NCBI RefSeq assembly: GCF_000002235.5
Contig: NW_022145605.1
Span: 37,705,141-37,769,140 of the forward strand
Length of the DNA stretch: 64,000 bases
Source of the DNA: Strongylocentrotus purpuratus
Lineage: Eukaryota; Echinodermata; Echinoidea; Camarodonta; Strongylocentrotidae
Direction of reading: 5' to 3'
Under the pieces are notes generated by a model, which saw only the letters and a program-made list of their open reading frames with translations, ran no database searches and had not been told where the DNA came from. The position numbers and the translations under genes are program-made. Below, in pieces: positions 1 through 11,899 of this stretch (its first letter is position 1; each line of letters starts with the position of its first letter).

Positions 1-59
1 TTTACTGGAAACATGTTCAAACATCGTGCAAATTATGCAGTCAAACAAGTCCATTAAGG

Positions 60-230
60 CAACCCAATGAGGGGAACAGAGAAGGTGGCCACTGTAGACA
101 GGTGGCCTTTCTAGACAGGTTCTACAATGCACATTTCTCTTTCCAGGGAGAAAACAAATGCATAGCCACTACAAACGGGTAACATTTATAAAGAGGTGGC
201 CACTATTAAAGACAGGTTTCACTGTATGTG
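60..230. repeat. Dispersed repeat with 'gtggccact...agacaggt' ends (partial)
   Basis: The words GTGGCCACT and AGACAGGT recur several times here, ending near 'agacaggtttcactgta'. A related copy at 34585-34758 has clear inverted ends. This copy is degenerate and its outer boundary is uncertain. Confidence 0.45.
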
Positions 231-1752
231 AAGTTATAAACTAAAATTACTGCAGCAATGAAAAGCTTTAAATGCTCTAGTCAAAATGTAAACATAGTCT
301 TCTTTCCAGTAAATATGAATAGTTATGTTAAATGCAAAACAAAACAACAACAAAAGAAGAAGAAAAAAAGAATTAGAAGATTTAGAAAAAACAGCACAAA
401 TTTGTATTTTTTAAAATGTTATACTAAATTCAACAGAATATATTTTCATATATCTTTTGTTCTAAATCCTTAGCCTAAACATGTGTTTTATTTCTATTTT
501 TCTACAGGAAACTAGAAGAATGATAGAATAGTTTTCTATGAATAACTTTAAAATATAGAACAAAAAGCAAAACAAATATATTTGTCACAAGTAAAAACGA
601 CCAGGGTGATAATACTTTAAAGTGGTAAAGCTTTCATTACTTGTTTCACCCATCCCATCAATTCCAGAGATGTGCCCAAGTACTGACCTCTTCCCTTCAA
701 TACAAATTACATTGCAGATAACTAACCAGATTAAACTTCTTTCAAGTGTCTAATCAGTGTGGCAAGCAGACACTCTAATCCTATCCCTTTTCTTCGGTAA
801 TTTCCTTGGAGACAATCATTTTCTAATGTGTTTTAAAACTGAAAAAACAAGCAAGTCTAGATAATGATAGAGGTAATGTTCAGTGTAGTGTATTTTGCAG
901 TTTATTCTTAAGCCAGTTCATGGATATATAACTGATATTTTGTTTTTGGTGTTTAATAAAATTCTTTAAAAGCATATTAAACATTGTGATTAGACGATCT
1001 TCAAACAGACCAAAACCCAAACATGGTTCCAAAAGAGTGTATGCAAGAATGTTCCACAATATTTTTAATCATTATTCTGAATTAATAATCTTTACAACTT
1101 CCTAAATTAAATCTACATGTACATATATATCTTCATTATAAAATTTCTGGTTACATTGGAAGAAAATAAAGAAACTATATTTGCTACTTTTTATTTTCAT
1201 ATTCGCCATAGACATATACGGTATGCATTCTTGATCTTTCAAAATTCACTTGTATTCCTACAAAATGTATGCTTTCTAAAGTTGACAGAAAAAAACAAAT
1301 CCACAGAAGCAGTAGCAAACAATTTGACTCTAGAAGTATTAACATACAATGTATAGTTCCATCAAAAACAAAAACAAACACATGAACAAAAGAGAGAACT
1401 TAATTTCCCAAAGGGAATAACATTCCAGGTCTTGCTAATGAGCTCCTGTAAACATGTAGCTATAGAGTAATTCTTTCCCCGATAGTAACTGCCTTATCAC
1501 CCCCTCCCTAATGGCTCCTTACCTGTTTCATCAGCACCCCATCTCATAATGACCTACATGTATGTACAGATCTATGTACATGGCATTTCATTATTTATTC
1601 TCTTACTCCTAAACCAAAGCATGCCCTATAGCCATGTCAGGGTCCATGATCTTGCATTCATTTAGAGGAAAGACTGTTTATCATTGGCTGTTCCCAAGGA
1701 AGCCGTTACTGCCATTGACAATTAAAACATAGCTCTTACTTTAGGCCTGTTT

Positions 1753-2040
1753 TCATCAGCTAGAGATTGCCAAATAACCCGCTATTTTAAATATTCCAAT
1801 CGCACAATATCCAGCTATTTTGAGTCTTCATCAGCCCGCAGTTGCAATTAGCAGGATATTTGGTTGAGATAATCATCCCAAGATATCTTGGGCTAGTTTG
1901 CGAAATATCCCGTTATTTGTCCGGTGCGTCTTCACCAGCCCGAAGACTCGCGAACGTTGAGCAAAAGACGCAATTCTTTAACTTTAAGCTTATTTCCCAA
2001 ATCAGAAATAGCGGGCTATTTGGCAATCTGGAGCTGATGA
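1753..2040. mobile_element. Foldback (MITE-like) element, family A, copy 1
   Basis: The left end (tcatcagctagagattgcc...) and the right end (...ggcaatctggagctgatga) are inverted copies over about 36 bp, continuing through 'aaataacccgctattt' and its complement. A second copy lies at 29799-30025 in the myosin gene and shares the centre 'tccggtgcgtcttcaccagc'. It has no coding capacity, so it is a non-autonomous DNA element. Confidence 0.75.
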
Positions 2041-3111
2041 AGACATCTAGTGTTCTTGCGGGCAGCCGGCAATTTGAAGTGGATGCACTATTTTAAGGAA
2101 ACGCAATGTTTTTCTTTGCTACATGATCAATACTGGATTGCCTAGAACCATGCATAAAACCAGTGCTCAGCTTTGTTTTTGTGATGGATCGATCCATCAC
2201 GAGAACATCACGTTTCTCCCATGCATTTTCAAAGATTCTAGCCTGTGCTTAACTACTTCAAATCCTGTTCATGTTCAAAACAAAAATGTTATTCAGCACA
2301 TATGATCTTAATAGTATGATGTACATGTAAATTGATGCAGATATGTACATGTATATGTAGTATTTTGTTTTAAAGCCAGGAAATGAAATGTAAGAAAAAA
2401 AGTAATGGGTGAATGAAAAAATATCTTACAATAAAAAACGTGCAGACAATGGAATTATAAGCAATAATGTTCTGAAAATTCTCAAAGAACACCACAAGAT
2501 TTTAAGACTGTCAAATATAGTATATTCCTACAATTTACAAAGCCCTACAATTACAATTACATATATATCTGCTGAAAACTATTGTATTATTCCACAATGC
2601 CCTGTATGAACTTCAAACAACTTTTTTGAGGAACTTATTTAAATCATTGATAAATGTACATAATTTTGCACCAGGCTCCTGTAAGCAGATATGTACTAAA
2701 AAAATTGCATTTTTTGTCACGGCTCCTGGTTCGTTAAAAACGACAGAATCATAGTATTTTTGTTTATAATAGCATGGTAGTGGAACCACTCCCTGATAGA
2801 TCAACAGAACAATTAGGATAGGTGGAGTCGTGTGAACGACAATACTGCACTTCCTCTATCTGAATGGAAAGACCTTTCACTGGGTCTTCCTCCAATCTGG
2901 CTTATTATTGCAGGTGTACATTTGTAAATACTTCCATTGCCTGTTTACCAATTTGAGAGAATGATGGTCATGCAGTCAAGGTGATCGACAATGAAAGGGC
3001 GGTGCCTTCACTGAAATGACAATGACATTGCAAATGTAAACTACATGTAACTGTTCTTTATCGATGGCAGATTTATAATGATGGGTGGATCACCGTTCAT
3101 TGGCCTTAATA

Positions 3112-3445
3112 GCTGCATTTACACTACAAGCAAAAATCATTTATTTTTTTCTCAAATTTTGGTGTTTCTTTGGTAAACCAGCAAACACACACACACACAC
3201 ACAAAAAGCAAAAAATTCACCTCTGGAGTGTATTTTTTTTAAACGCCTGCTGATATTTCACAGATTTTTGCAGTTTAAATCAAAACTTTGGTAAAATTCT
3301 GGTTTCTCATCAAGTGACTCTCATTGCTTCTGTACGATTGCACACAGAGTAGTGACAAGTCGTGCATGCGCTTTATTCGCCAAAAAATGAGAATGAGCAA
3401 ACACCAAAGTTGTTTAATGGAATTTTCAAGTAGTGTAAATGGCAG
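3112..3445. mobile_element. Foldback element, family B, copy 1
   Basis: The ends read gctgcatttacactac on the left and gtagtgtaaatggcag on the right, which are inverted copies. The interior contains 'aaacgcctgctg', which reappears on the opposite strand at 7960-7985 ('gcagcaggcgttt') with the same neighbours, so the two loci are one family in opposite orientation. A CA microsatellite (3184-3202) sits inside. Confidence 0.65.
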
Positions 3446-3647
3446 TCCCAAAAATGTACAAACTTTTAAAATTGTGTTTGGGCTGTGTAAATGGGGCTTA
3501 ATGAACATATTGTATCCATCATTAAGGGCTCCATACTATCTTTTTTCACAGGGGTGAGATTTTTTAGGATTAAGCCCTAATTATCAAATCAATGTAATTC
3601 CTAGTAACTATCTACATGACATATACATCACTAAAAATTGATTATTA

Positions 3648-3774
3648 CCCCCCCCCCCCCCCCCCCCACACACACACAACTTTTTTTTAAACATGCATGT
3701 GTATCAATTACCTGAAGGAAATTAAACTTTACCTGGCTTTCTACATGGGTCAATGAGAGAGGGAAGAGAGAGAG

Positions 3775-3833
<59 letters not shown>
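3648..3833. repeat. Poly(C)/(CA)n and (GA)n microsatellites
   Basis: A run of about 20 C (3648-3667) is followed by CA repeats to 3679. A GA-rich tract runs from about 3754 to 3833. These are simple repeats with no coding content. Confidence 0.95.
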
Positions 3834-6184
3834 TTATAACTCTGCAAATTTAAATAAAATCCATTCTACATGTATGACAAAACGAATCAACACAACAGAA
3901 AAGGAAAAAAAATCACAAACCTTCCATTTGATAGTAATTTGACCTTATTTTGATGTTTGTTTGATGTTAATTAGTTATAGAAAATGTTATCAAAAGCCAC
4001 CTAAATACGATAGAAAGGCAGTCTGCTTTCATATGGCCAGGAACAACTTTTGATTTAAACAGGGACATTTGTATATCATGTTTGCTGCCCTCTTTTGTTC
4101 ATATCCTATATCATTGTTAAATGCCAAAGACACAGTGTATCCCTGGGAAGCAGGAAAGGATCGGCATTGATTGGCCCACTCAAATTTAGTCATAGAAAAG
4201 ATAGCCAAGTTATTTTCTAATCATAAAATCAAATGATACATGTCCAATGCAGAGTCTCGATCTAAATTGTGTTTCTAAAGATGTCCTATGAAAATATCAC
4301 AATCCCAAGGCAAAATCCAATCCAAAAAAATTGTAGAAAATCAGACAAGCCGATTAAAGAGATTTAAATATAATCAGAAAACTGTTTGAAGAAAGTATGA
4401 CTTAATTTACTAAAAAACTAAGAAAACCTAACAGAAACGTTGTCAACTCAGTCATGAATATGTGATGTTATTCCCTCAGCTACTATCCATTTAAATTGTT
4501 TTGTTTTTGTTAATAATAATTCTGAATTTTTGTCTAAGAACATGGTTTCCTCATGCTGTGCACCTTGTGCAGGTGTTCTTTAATGACATGTTTTGCATAT
4601 ACCCTAACAAAGATTGCATTATTTTCTGTTAAGTTTTGATAAAATATACAGTATGAATATGAATGATTATGAATAAAAGATATACAGTAACTGTCTCTAT
4701 GATTTTAATTCAATAAAACATTTACATCAACATTTACCGGTACATAAAAAGGAAAAAGCAGATCGGTCATAGAAATTGTAATAATTTTGAAATGTGATTA
4801 GATAATGAGTGCAGACATTTTCTTGATGAAGCAAAATGACCAATTTGTGAGATGCATTTCATCTCTTGAAACATAAAGCTGCACAACAACTGTTGAGTCT
4901 GCACTCTGCAAACTGAGCTGGCCTGACCATAGACTAAAAGCTTCAGTCTCTTTTAAAAACATGACGCTTGTTCCACTGTGACAACAGGCACGTCTGACTC
5001 CACCGACCGCCTCTATACAGAGACTGAAGTGCAGTGTGTGGGGGAGGCTATGTAATGGACTTTGAGTGTGATTACTAATCTCATTGCGCACATTAGCTTT
5101 CAAATATTTTGAAGTTTTTCGTTGATTTTCAATGTAATTTTAAAATCAAACCATTAGGTCTAGATTACAAAGAAAAAAAACAGTGATTTTTTAACGGCTA
5201 CAAATCGCTAGTTTGCGACCCAGCGTATATTCCAAAAGGGTAGAGACTCTTGTAGAGTCAACTACTGACAAAATGCAGTAGCTTACCCCAGAACCATACT
5301 AGAAGATTTTTACTTGCACCTTACAATATGTAAAATAAGACACTCAGCTCTTCACGTCCTTTGTGACACACACATCCTTTCATTTGCAAGAATCTTCAGG
5401 AGTGAAGGAGGCAGATTATGACGAAGAAGAAGAAGAGATTTATTTTTCAAAAACCAAATGATACACTAGAGTTAGCTCAAAACCAGCATACAAATGGTCC
5501 GCATTCAGCGTGCAGCGACAATCTGCGCTATTTTTTTAAACCCTACATCAAATTACTTTTATACAGTCATTAAATTGGCAATATGATATCAGCCTTTTTC
5601 GGATACACCAAAACTTCACATGATTCTATGATTATATTTATAGTGGGTCAAACACAGGGATCCAAAACGGAAAGTTCAAACCCCAAGTTTGGAATGGCTG
5701 TTTGGGCCCTGGTAAAGCCAAAACTAAAGAACGACAACATAATTCTAGGCCTACATATATACACGATATACAGCGCTAGTTCAGAAGTCTATCCAAAATT
5801 TGACCCGTAACTCCAGCGTGGAGATACCCTACTAAAACATAGACTACCAAAAATTAATGAAAATATTCATCAAATGTCCAAAGGTCATAAAAGTCAATAT
5901 GTTTGTTACCTGTTTTGTGTCAATTTTCTTAAAAATCAAGACTTACAATATGCACTTTCTCACAGGATTCACCGCAAACTGACGGTCGGGTGCGAGCGCG
6001 CGCGTAAGTTAAGTTAGCGACTGTAATCTTAGTTTACGGTCTCTAACTGTAGCCTACTAAGTACTAACTGAACACACGCTCGCGCCGCCCACACCCCACC
6101 GTCGGTCGGTACAGTAGTAATAATAGTACTAGTAGTAGTCTATGCACAGTTATGTGGAAAACATATGATCAACCAATGTAACGC

Positions 6185-6350
6185 CAAATGGCATCTGCAA
6201 TAAAGTAATGGCCCTGCAAATGCCATAGCAATGCAATGCCCAGGCGCTGGCATTGGCATTTCAGTGGCCTGGCACTGCATGCAGCTGCAACACATTGCCC
6301 TTGCATTGCCATGGCCCTGGCCTGGAGCTGGCCGTGGTATATTCATGGCA
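6185..6350. repeat. Irregular tract of ATGCC/TGGC words
   Basis: Short words of the type aatgcc, tggcat, ccctggc and catggc recur without a fixed period. The reverse strand is open for 101 codons, but the frame is a by-product of this word bias (Met, Ala, Pro, Gly, Cys and His dominate). I do not call it a gene. Confidence 0.6.
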
Positions 6351-6549
6351 GGGAAATGCAAGCCACACAATTCCAGTAATTGAAACGACAAAAACAACAA
6401 ACATTTACATTTAACATGGACATGGCAGATGTATATTTCAATCATTTATGTCAAACACATCAAGGAATTGGATGCCAAATACAAAAATTACTTTAATCAA
6501 GCAAAAAATGATGTAAAACAAGGATTGACTTACATTGCTTGCCTCGGAA

Positions 6550-7080
6550 ATTTCCAGGCTTGTCGAACACAGCTGATCAGAATGACCCAACTTTGACCTG
6601 AAGACCGGGGATATCCCGTGCGTGTGTTCGTAATTCCTCCACTGTGCTCGCCATGTTCGTCAGTTTTGAAGTTCGAACCAAACCGAGAAAACTACAATCT
6701 ACAGAAATTGTGAAGGAATTTTTGATGCGGTAGGTAAATTGAAGGTATACGACATTGTATGATATTAGATTTTGTATATTTTTGTGTCAGCTAAGAATTC
6801 ATTCTTTTTTGTGATGGTGTTGGAAATGTCAAAACAGACGATGGTTGAGGAGGCGACGAGTTACCGATTGAGTGGGAAACACGGAGGGTAGTTTTGTAAT
6901 GCTGCTCTGCCCGAGTATCGGCTGGAAACCCTGGTAGAGTTTGGGCACACACTCCAGTCGAGAGTGGAGAAAGGCAGAAGGATCAAAGATCGCGTCAATG
7001 CAATGGCAATGGTGAATGGGCCTATGGGCATGATCATGCTAAATAGTTTCTTGAGTCGCCTCCCGAAGTCGACATAGATT
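6550..7080 (+). promoter_or_regulatory. Candidate promoter / first (non-coding) exon region of the myosin gene
   Basis: This stretch is richer in G+C and CpG than its surroundings and lies 1.2-1.7 kb upstream of the first coding exon. It contains plausible splice donors (GCG|GTAGGT at 6730, TAG|GTAAAT at 6734, CTG|GTAGAG near 6931). A short ORF, ATG 6653 to TAG 6733 (26 codons, Kozak-like gccATGt), lies inside. The coding exon at 8280 is preceded by a splice acceptor, so an upstream exon must exist, and this is the best place for it. No core promoter element is certain. Confidence 0.4.
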
Positions 7081-8207
7081 TAGAGTAGAGGGGTGGACAA
7101 TTCATCGACATCATGGTATTTGTTTGTTTGTTTGTTTTGACATGTTTTGTTCAGCTTTCAACTTATGACAATTTCTGATTTAATTATTTACATCACCTTG
7201 TGGGAGTTGTAGAGAAAAATCAGACACAGTCAATCTTATTTATCTTTTGAAAGTTAAAGATAAAAAAGTCCAGTTTTTATGGTAAAATTGTTATTCACTG
7301 TTTGATCTATATTACTTAATTTCATTGATGCATAAGTTGTAACATTGGTTTCCTCTTGAGGGTTGAGTTGCCACAAGTCATTATTTAGGGTCTAGGATAA
7401 TAATATCATTTTAGATTATGTTTTGTAAATTATTCAACCACTGTATCTCTGCCCAGTTGATATGTGAATCAATAGTCATACGTAAAGTAAATTCTTGTCT
7501 TTCAATGATCTAACAACATACATGTACAAATCACTAAATGTCAGAAAAAACAAACCTTTATTTTGAACTTCTCATTTCACTTACATGTAGATCTAGATCT
7601 AGGCTAGAATCTACTTGGCCTTTTATTAGTTGGGTCTGTAATGATATATATATAATCTATCATTTGATTTCCATGGATATCAAATTTCTAATACTCCAAC
7701 ATTATGCCCTTTAAAACAGCCCAAAGTCCCAAACACCATGTCAATTCATTTATTTTGGGGACTACCATTTACTGTACTGGAAAAACCTGTACAAAACCGC
7801 TGAAGTTTACTCACACTGATCTTTTGTGAGTTTTGGTGAGTAGTGCGCATATATGCTACTTGTAGGCACTCAGCATGCGTTACCACGGAAGTGAAGAGAC
7901 TCTCGTGCAAAAATTGTTACATCTTACCAAAGTTTGCATTTACACTGCAAAATCAGTGAAACTGCAGCAGGCGTTTCAAAAAATTTGATTTTTTGTTGTG
8001 TGCCGGTACAGCAGAACGTGAAAAAATCAAAGAGTTTTGGTTGCAGTGTATATAGTAGACTTAATGAATTGCTGAAGTGTTGCAATAAAAGATTTGATGC
8101 ACATTTTTAAGGAATGATGCATTAAACATTTTATTCTTTTTATTTTATAGGAAAAGTAATTCCCTTATTATTTTATTTTCCTAATTCTATTCTGTCCTTA
8201 TTTTCAG
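6734..8207 (+). other. Presumed 5' UTR intron
   Basis: AT-rich, with no coding signal. It ends in a strong polypyrimidine tract and AG at 8206-8207 (ttattttcag). It contains the second copy of foldback family B (about 7795-8060). A second possible acceptor (tattttatag) ends at 8150. The 5' boundary depends on which upstream donor is used, so this is inference. Confidence 0.4.
7795..8060. mobile_element. Foldback element, family B, copy 2 (reverse orientation)
   Basis: It shares 'ttaccaaagttt', 'actgcaaaa' and 'agcaggcgttt' with the reverse complement of 3112-3445 in the same order. Ends are degenerate and approximate. Confidence 0.5.
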
Positions 8208-8279
8208 GAATAAAGCTGAAATGCTAAAGGACTTCTTTCAAATCTGATTACACTTGGATGTACTAAGGATTAAACCACC
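8208..8279 (+). other. MYO18A: 5' UTR part of the first coding exon
   Basis: The stretch between acceptor AG (8206-8207) and the start codon at 8280. The start context is aaaccaccATGt, a near-ideal Kozak match with A at -3. Two tiny upstream ORFs lie inside (see the separate entry). Confidence 0.65.
8221..8266 (+). promoter_or_regulatory. Two micro upstream ORFs in the leader
   Basis: ATG at 8221 opens eight codons (MLKDFFQI) and stops at TGA 8245-8247. ATG at 8258 opens two codons (MY) and stops at TAA 8264-8266. Both end before the main ATG at 8280 and would be in the mature leader if the 8207 acceptor is used. Such uORFs commonly lower translation of the main frame. An effect here is inference. 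Confidence 0.5.
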
Positions 8280-9377
8280 ATGTTCAGTTTTAAGAAGAAG
8301 GATAAAGAGAAGAAGGAGAAGAAGAAGGAGTCTAAGCGAAACAAGGAAATGTCTCAGGAAGAGTTGAGTCGCCTGGAAGACATCAAGAAGGGCCTCAAGA
8401 AGTCGAGTTCTCGTCACAAGGCGGGGGCGCCCAGTCATCTTCCAGTCAAGTCCCACGCCTACACGGTCCCTGAAGAACACAGCAATGGTCAGTACAGCAT
8501 GGAAATCAGTCTGGGTGTCAATGAGAGGAGCGTTGACGGTCCCTTGACCAGCCCAAGCGGGAGTGATGCAAGTGGGGCTTCCACGCCTGGTTACGAAAAG
8601 GGAAGCACGGGAGATGTCAGGATACTACCTGCTTCTGCGCCTCCCCTTGAAAATATAGCCGAAGAGACGCGGCACACCAAGGAGGCAACGTTCGAGAAAA
8701 AGCGCAAGTCTTCTAAAGGGAAAGGGATTCTGAAGCTTAGGTCGTCCAGTCATGCGTCTACAGATGCTCCTGTCAACGAGGTGGTTGTGAAGGTCAATGA
8801 TACAGTGCTCTTGGCTAAAAATACTGCGTTTAATGAGAGGGTAGGAGATGAAGTGGATGGAGAGCTTGGGTACCAGATACCACATCCCAAAGCTGAACCA
8901 GAAGCCCCTGGTGAAAAGACATTCAATGTTGATTTACGCCTTCCGGTAGTTGCTCCGCCCAAGCCCCCTCGAGCAAGAGACGTCATTCTTAGTCGCCAAC
9001 CCAACGGTGGATTTGGATTCACGCTACGCAGAACCAATATCGAAGAGCGCTCCGGACCTGATGGAGCCATAACTCGTCGACAGGTTCATTTTGCTGAACC
9101 GAGTGCAACTCAGCGAGAAAATGCAACTGGACTACTGCCGGGTGACCGCCTTGTGGAAGTTAATGGAACTAACGTGGAGAATAGTCCTCGAGATGGCATC
9201 ATTGAGTTGATCCGGAGTTCAGGTGATGCGGTGACCCTCAAAGTCCAGCCCATCCCAGAGCTGATTGAGTTGAGCATGAGGTCTGGGATGGACGGGTCTG
9301 AGGTTCATTTTGAGGAACAGCTCTTGAAAACAGGAACGTTGGCCAGGAGTGCCAGTCTAAGGCACAAGGACAAAAAG
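8280..9377 (+). CDS. MYO18A: Class XVIII myosin (MYO18A-like), coding exon 1: KE-rich N terminus and PDZ domain
   Basis: This exon encodes residues 1-366 and ends in phase 0 at donor AAG|GTAAGT. Residues 5-24 are almost all Lys and Glu (the KE motif of long MYO18A). Residues 25-215 are Ser-rich, low in complexity and probably disordered. The PVDLRLP-like 'NVDLRLPVV' at 216-224 and a PDZ domain at about 233-324 follow. The PDZ carboxylate loop is GFGF (244-247), and 'LLPGDRLVEVNG' (285-296) is the typical second half. In vertebrates the KE/PDZ part binds actin without ATP, localises the protein to actin structures and (Golgi) GOLPH3, and recruits partners; that role is carried over by homology. 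The start is chosen for its Kozak context and because the KE motif follows at once. The remaining exons run downstream to beyond the window. Confidence 0.95.
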
Positions 9378-9472
9378 GTAAGTGGATCAATCGCTACATT
9401 ATGACTATTTCAAATTGTCAGAGATTTCATGACTTTTAAAAAATTAAATTGCAAACTAGATTAGTGTCCAGA

Positions 9473-9636
9473 TTACCACCGTGGTCCATTTTCTCAAAAC
9501 CGTTATAAATCTAAGTTCATGGACATCCCATAGAAAGGTGTGTTAATTCTATAACACAGGATTCAATGGGATGTCTAAGTAAGAAGTTAGACTTGACAGT
9601 GTATGACGGTTTTGAGAAACGGCCCCATGGTGACCA
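9473..9636. mobile_element. Foldback (MITE-like) element, family C
   Basis: The left end ...tttctcaaaaccgttata and the right end tatgacggttttgagaaa.. are inverted copies; outer parts 'accaccgtgg' and 'ccatggtgacc' also pair, as do the inner 'ggacatcccat' and 'atgggatgtct'. It is about 164 bp and begins about 95 bp after the exon 1 donor. Confidence 0.75.
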
Positions 9637-9865
9637 TCTTGTAGGTATTAATGTTGGTCATTTTGTTTGTTTTTCTTTCTTTCATTTGTGACATCTTTTC
9701 TCAACAGTCAAGTCGGTGTCATCATTTGGTAGAGGGAACAGAACTCACTTGTAGATTAGAATAACTTGGAGCCTGACATTCACTCAAAATTTGCTTCACA
9801 AGTGTCTGGGGGCAGTGTACACAAGGGTTAACAACTCATTAGCATATTTAGTATCAAGTTACCCA

Positions 9866-9906
9866 CCCCCCCCCCCCCCCCCCAAAAAAAAAAAAAAAAA
9901 AAAAAA
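9866..9906. repeat. Compound homopolymer C(18)A(23)
   Basis: A run of C (9866-9883) is joined directly to a run of A (9884-9906). The same arrangement occurs at 18725-18745 and, on the other strand, at 34269-34313. Confidence 0.95.
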
Positions 9907-11870
9907 GGTAAAGAATCATCTTTTGAAAGAACAAAAAAAAAGAAGACAGATCATGCTTCATAACTGTATGCAGTTTGGAGCTCTTAACGATGAATTGATT
10001 TTCCTTTCCTACCAAATCCACAATATAAACAAATACAAGTATTATGATACCCGGCTATCCCTCACTTCATTACTCATGTACTGTACATGTACATACTCCC
10101 TGTTCATTTTGCTGGATAACGGCAAAGTACAGTGCCACAATCAGATTTAGAGCTTAGCATAGTGGGAATAACAGAGCTCACTCAAAGTGAGCCGGCATTA
10201 GGATTCGTAATTACTCATTTTCACACCTGTCACCTCGTTAGTTCTCCTGTGTGGAACAGAGGATATTGCTGCTAATTTATTTTCTGCTGACTTTTGGTTG
10301 CCCAATGGAACAAACAGGAGTGCCGCAGTTGGCATGTGTCACTTGATACTATAGTGTACAGTTATAAACTGTAAATTCTCTGATTACTGTGGCAGTTCAA
10401 GGATTCAATCCATGGCTATAAAATAGTTAATAAAAGTACAAGAAATCTAGAAGACATGTCTTTTTATTGAATCAAATGTGATTCTCCCATACATGTATGT
10501 GCATGTAGTAATGTACATTATCTTACATTTCCATCAATTAAAGACTCTCTGAGAACTTGGGGGAGGAGGGTATCTCTTTTAATTGGACTAAAGGTTTGCT
10601 GTGTGTAGACTTGTTACATGTACTGTACACCCATTTAATGGATTTCCACCAAGTCTGGTGTCAGCGAATTATGACCTCCTGCACATAGAAACTGAGGATC
10701 CTTCCCTTTAAACCACTCAAGCCCTGCCTATTAAAGTGTACATGTACATGTACTACTACTGGTCATGCTGATTTGAGGGAGGACTTGATGTATTGTATCC
10801 ACATAAGAGAAGGAATGTTTACTATCCAATGTATCGAAGCTGGAAGCAGTGTCCCTGTTTGTACTGCTGAATGTACATGTACATAATACTTTCTGACTCT
10901 CCAGGTATCTTGCACTTTTATAACTGACATGTACAGTACATTGTACAGTAGTGTGGCGTTGAAAAAGTATTATATATGACTGAGAGCAAAATTGTCTATA
11001 CTAGTCAAGATTGCAATTCTTTGTAAATGACATGTGTACAAACTACAATGAACCCACATTCCGATTTCTCATGATATTGTTTTGAACAAATTTGAAATCA
11101 AAATTTAAACATTAAATTAAAAATTCTCCCTTTTGCTTATAATTTTTCTACTGTTTATGCACATGTACATACTGAATGAAGTGCAGTCACATCACAAAAG
11201 CACATGTACTGTTTGTGGTACACACTCATCACTTCATTATTTCCTGCCCTTGAGAATACCCATAGAGATTAATACAACACAATACATTTTCTGCCTGTAC
11301 AAATATGCAAATGAACAAGTGAAAGACATTGCATATAAAAGTATGTACTGTACATGTATACTGTGTGGTGTATCAATCATGTATAAATTATCTGAACTAT
11401 GAAACCACATGCAGCTGTAACTGTATCCTTGTGGCCTCCTCAAGTCCAAAGTCTAGACCAACGTCTTGCTGCTTGCGTAACCCACAACCACAGGTCACGC
11501 ATGCCAGTGGGGTTGTCCTATCTTGAATATCAGATTAAAGATTTGAATCTGTTTGAGGAGACTAATGAGAGGTAACTCACTGAGGGTGTAGTGGGGAAGT
11601 TACCCATTGCCTGTTTTGGGTTCTTCATTTACTTGATTCACTATGAAATTATGAATCATTCAAGTTAATAGTTGCTTCTTGTACATGTACGTAATCAGTC
11701 AGCCTATGTACAGTGTACATGTACTGTCCATGTGTACAGTACATGTACGTGTGCATTTCTTGTTCGTACAGGTCTACATGTACATGTATGTGCATGTAAT
11801 GTAGATGTACTGTATATCCATTTGAAATCAAAGCCAGATTAAACATAAAACAGTGCATACATTAAATCCC

Positions 11871-11899
11871 TTTTTTTTTTTTTTTTTTTTATTTTTTTT
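11871..11899. repeat. Poly(T) tract
   Basis: About 28 T with one A interruption near the end. There is no adjacent SINE body that would make it a tail. Confidence 0.9.

Larger units (their letters stand above)
1..6550. other. Intergenic region upstream of the myosin gene, no supported exon
   Basis: AT-rich non-coding sequence. Open frames here are short, lack splice-flanked coding character and match no family I recognise. It holds part of a dispersed repeat (about 60-230), a foldback element (1753-2040), another (3112-3445), a CA tract (3184-3202), a C/CA tract (3648-3679), a GA tract (3754-3833), an irregular GCC/ATGCC-rich tract (6185-6350) and a small GC-rich spot (5970-6110) with an imperfect inverted repeat. 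The rest I cannot assign. The 3' end of another gene could lie here, but I see no evidence for one. Confidence 0.6.

Noticed and set aside
4798-5103. 101-codon frame on the - strand
   Set aside because: No recognisable domain, and no acceptor or donor that would give it a partner exon. Composition is only slightly different from the flanks.
6140-6445. 101-codon frame on the - strand
   Set aside because: Produced by the ATGCC/TGGC word bias; no domain.
8750-9070. 106-codon frame on the - strand
   Set aside because: Antisense shadow of the PDZ exon.
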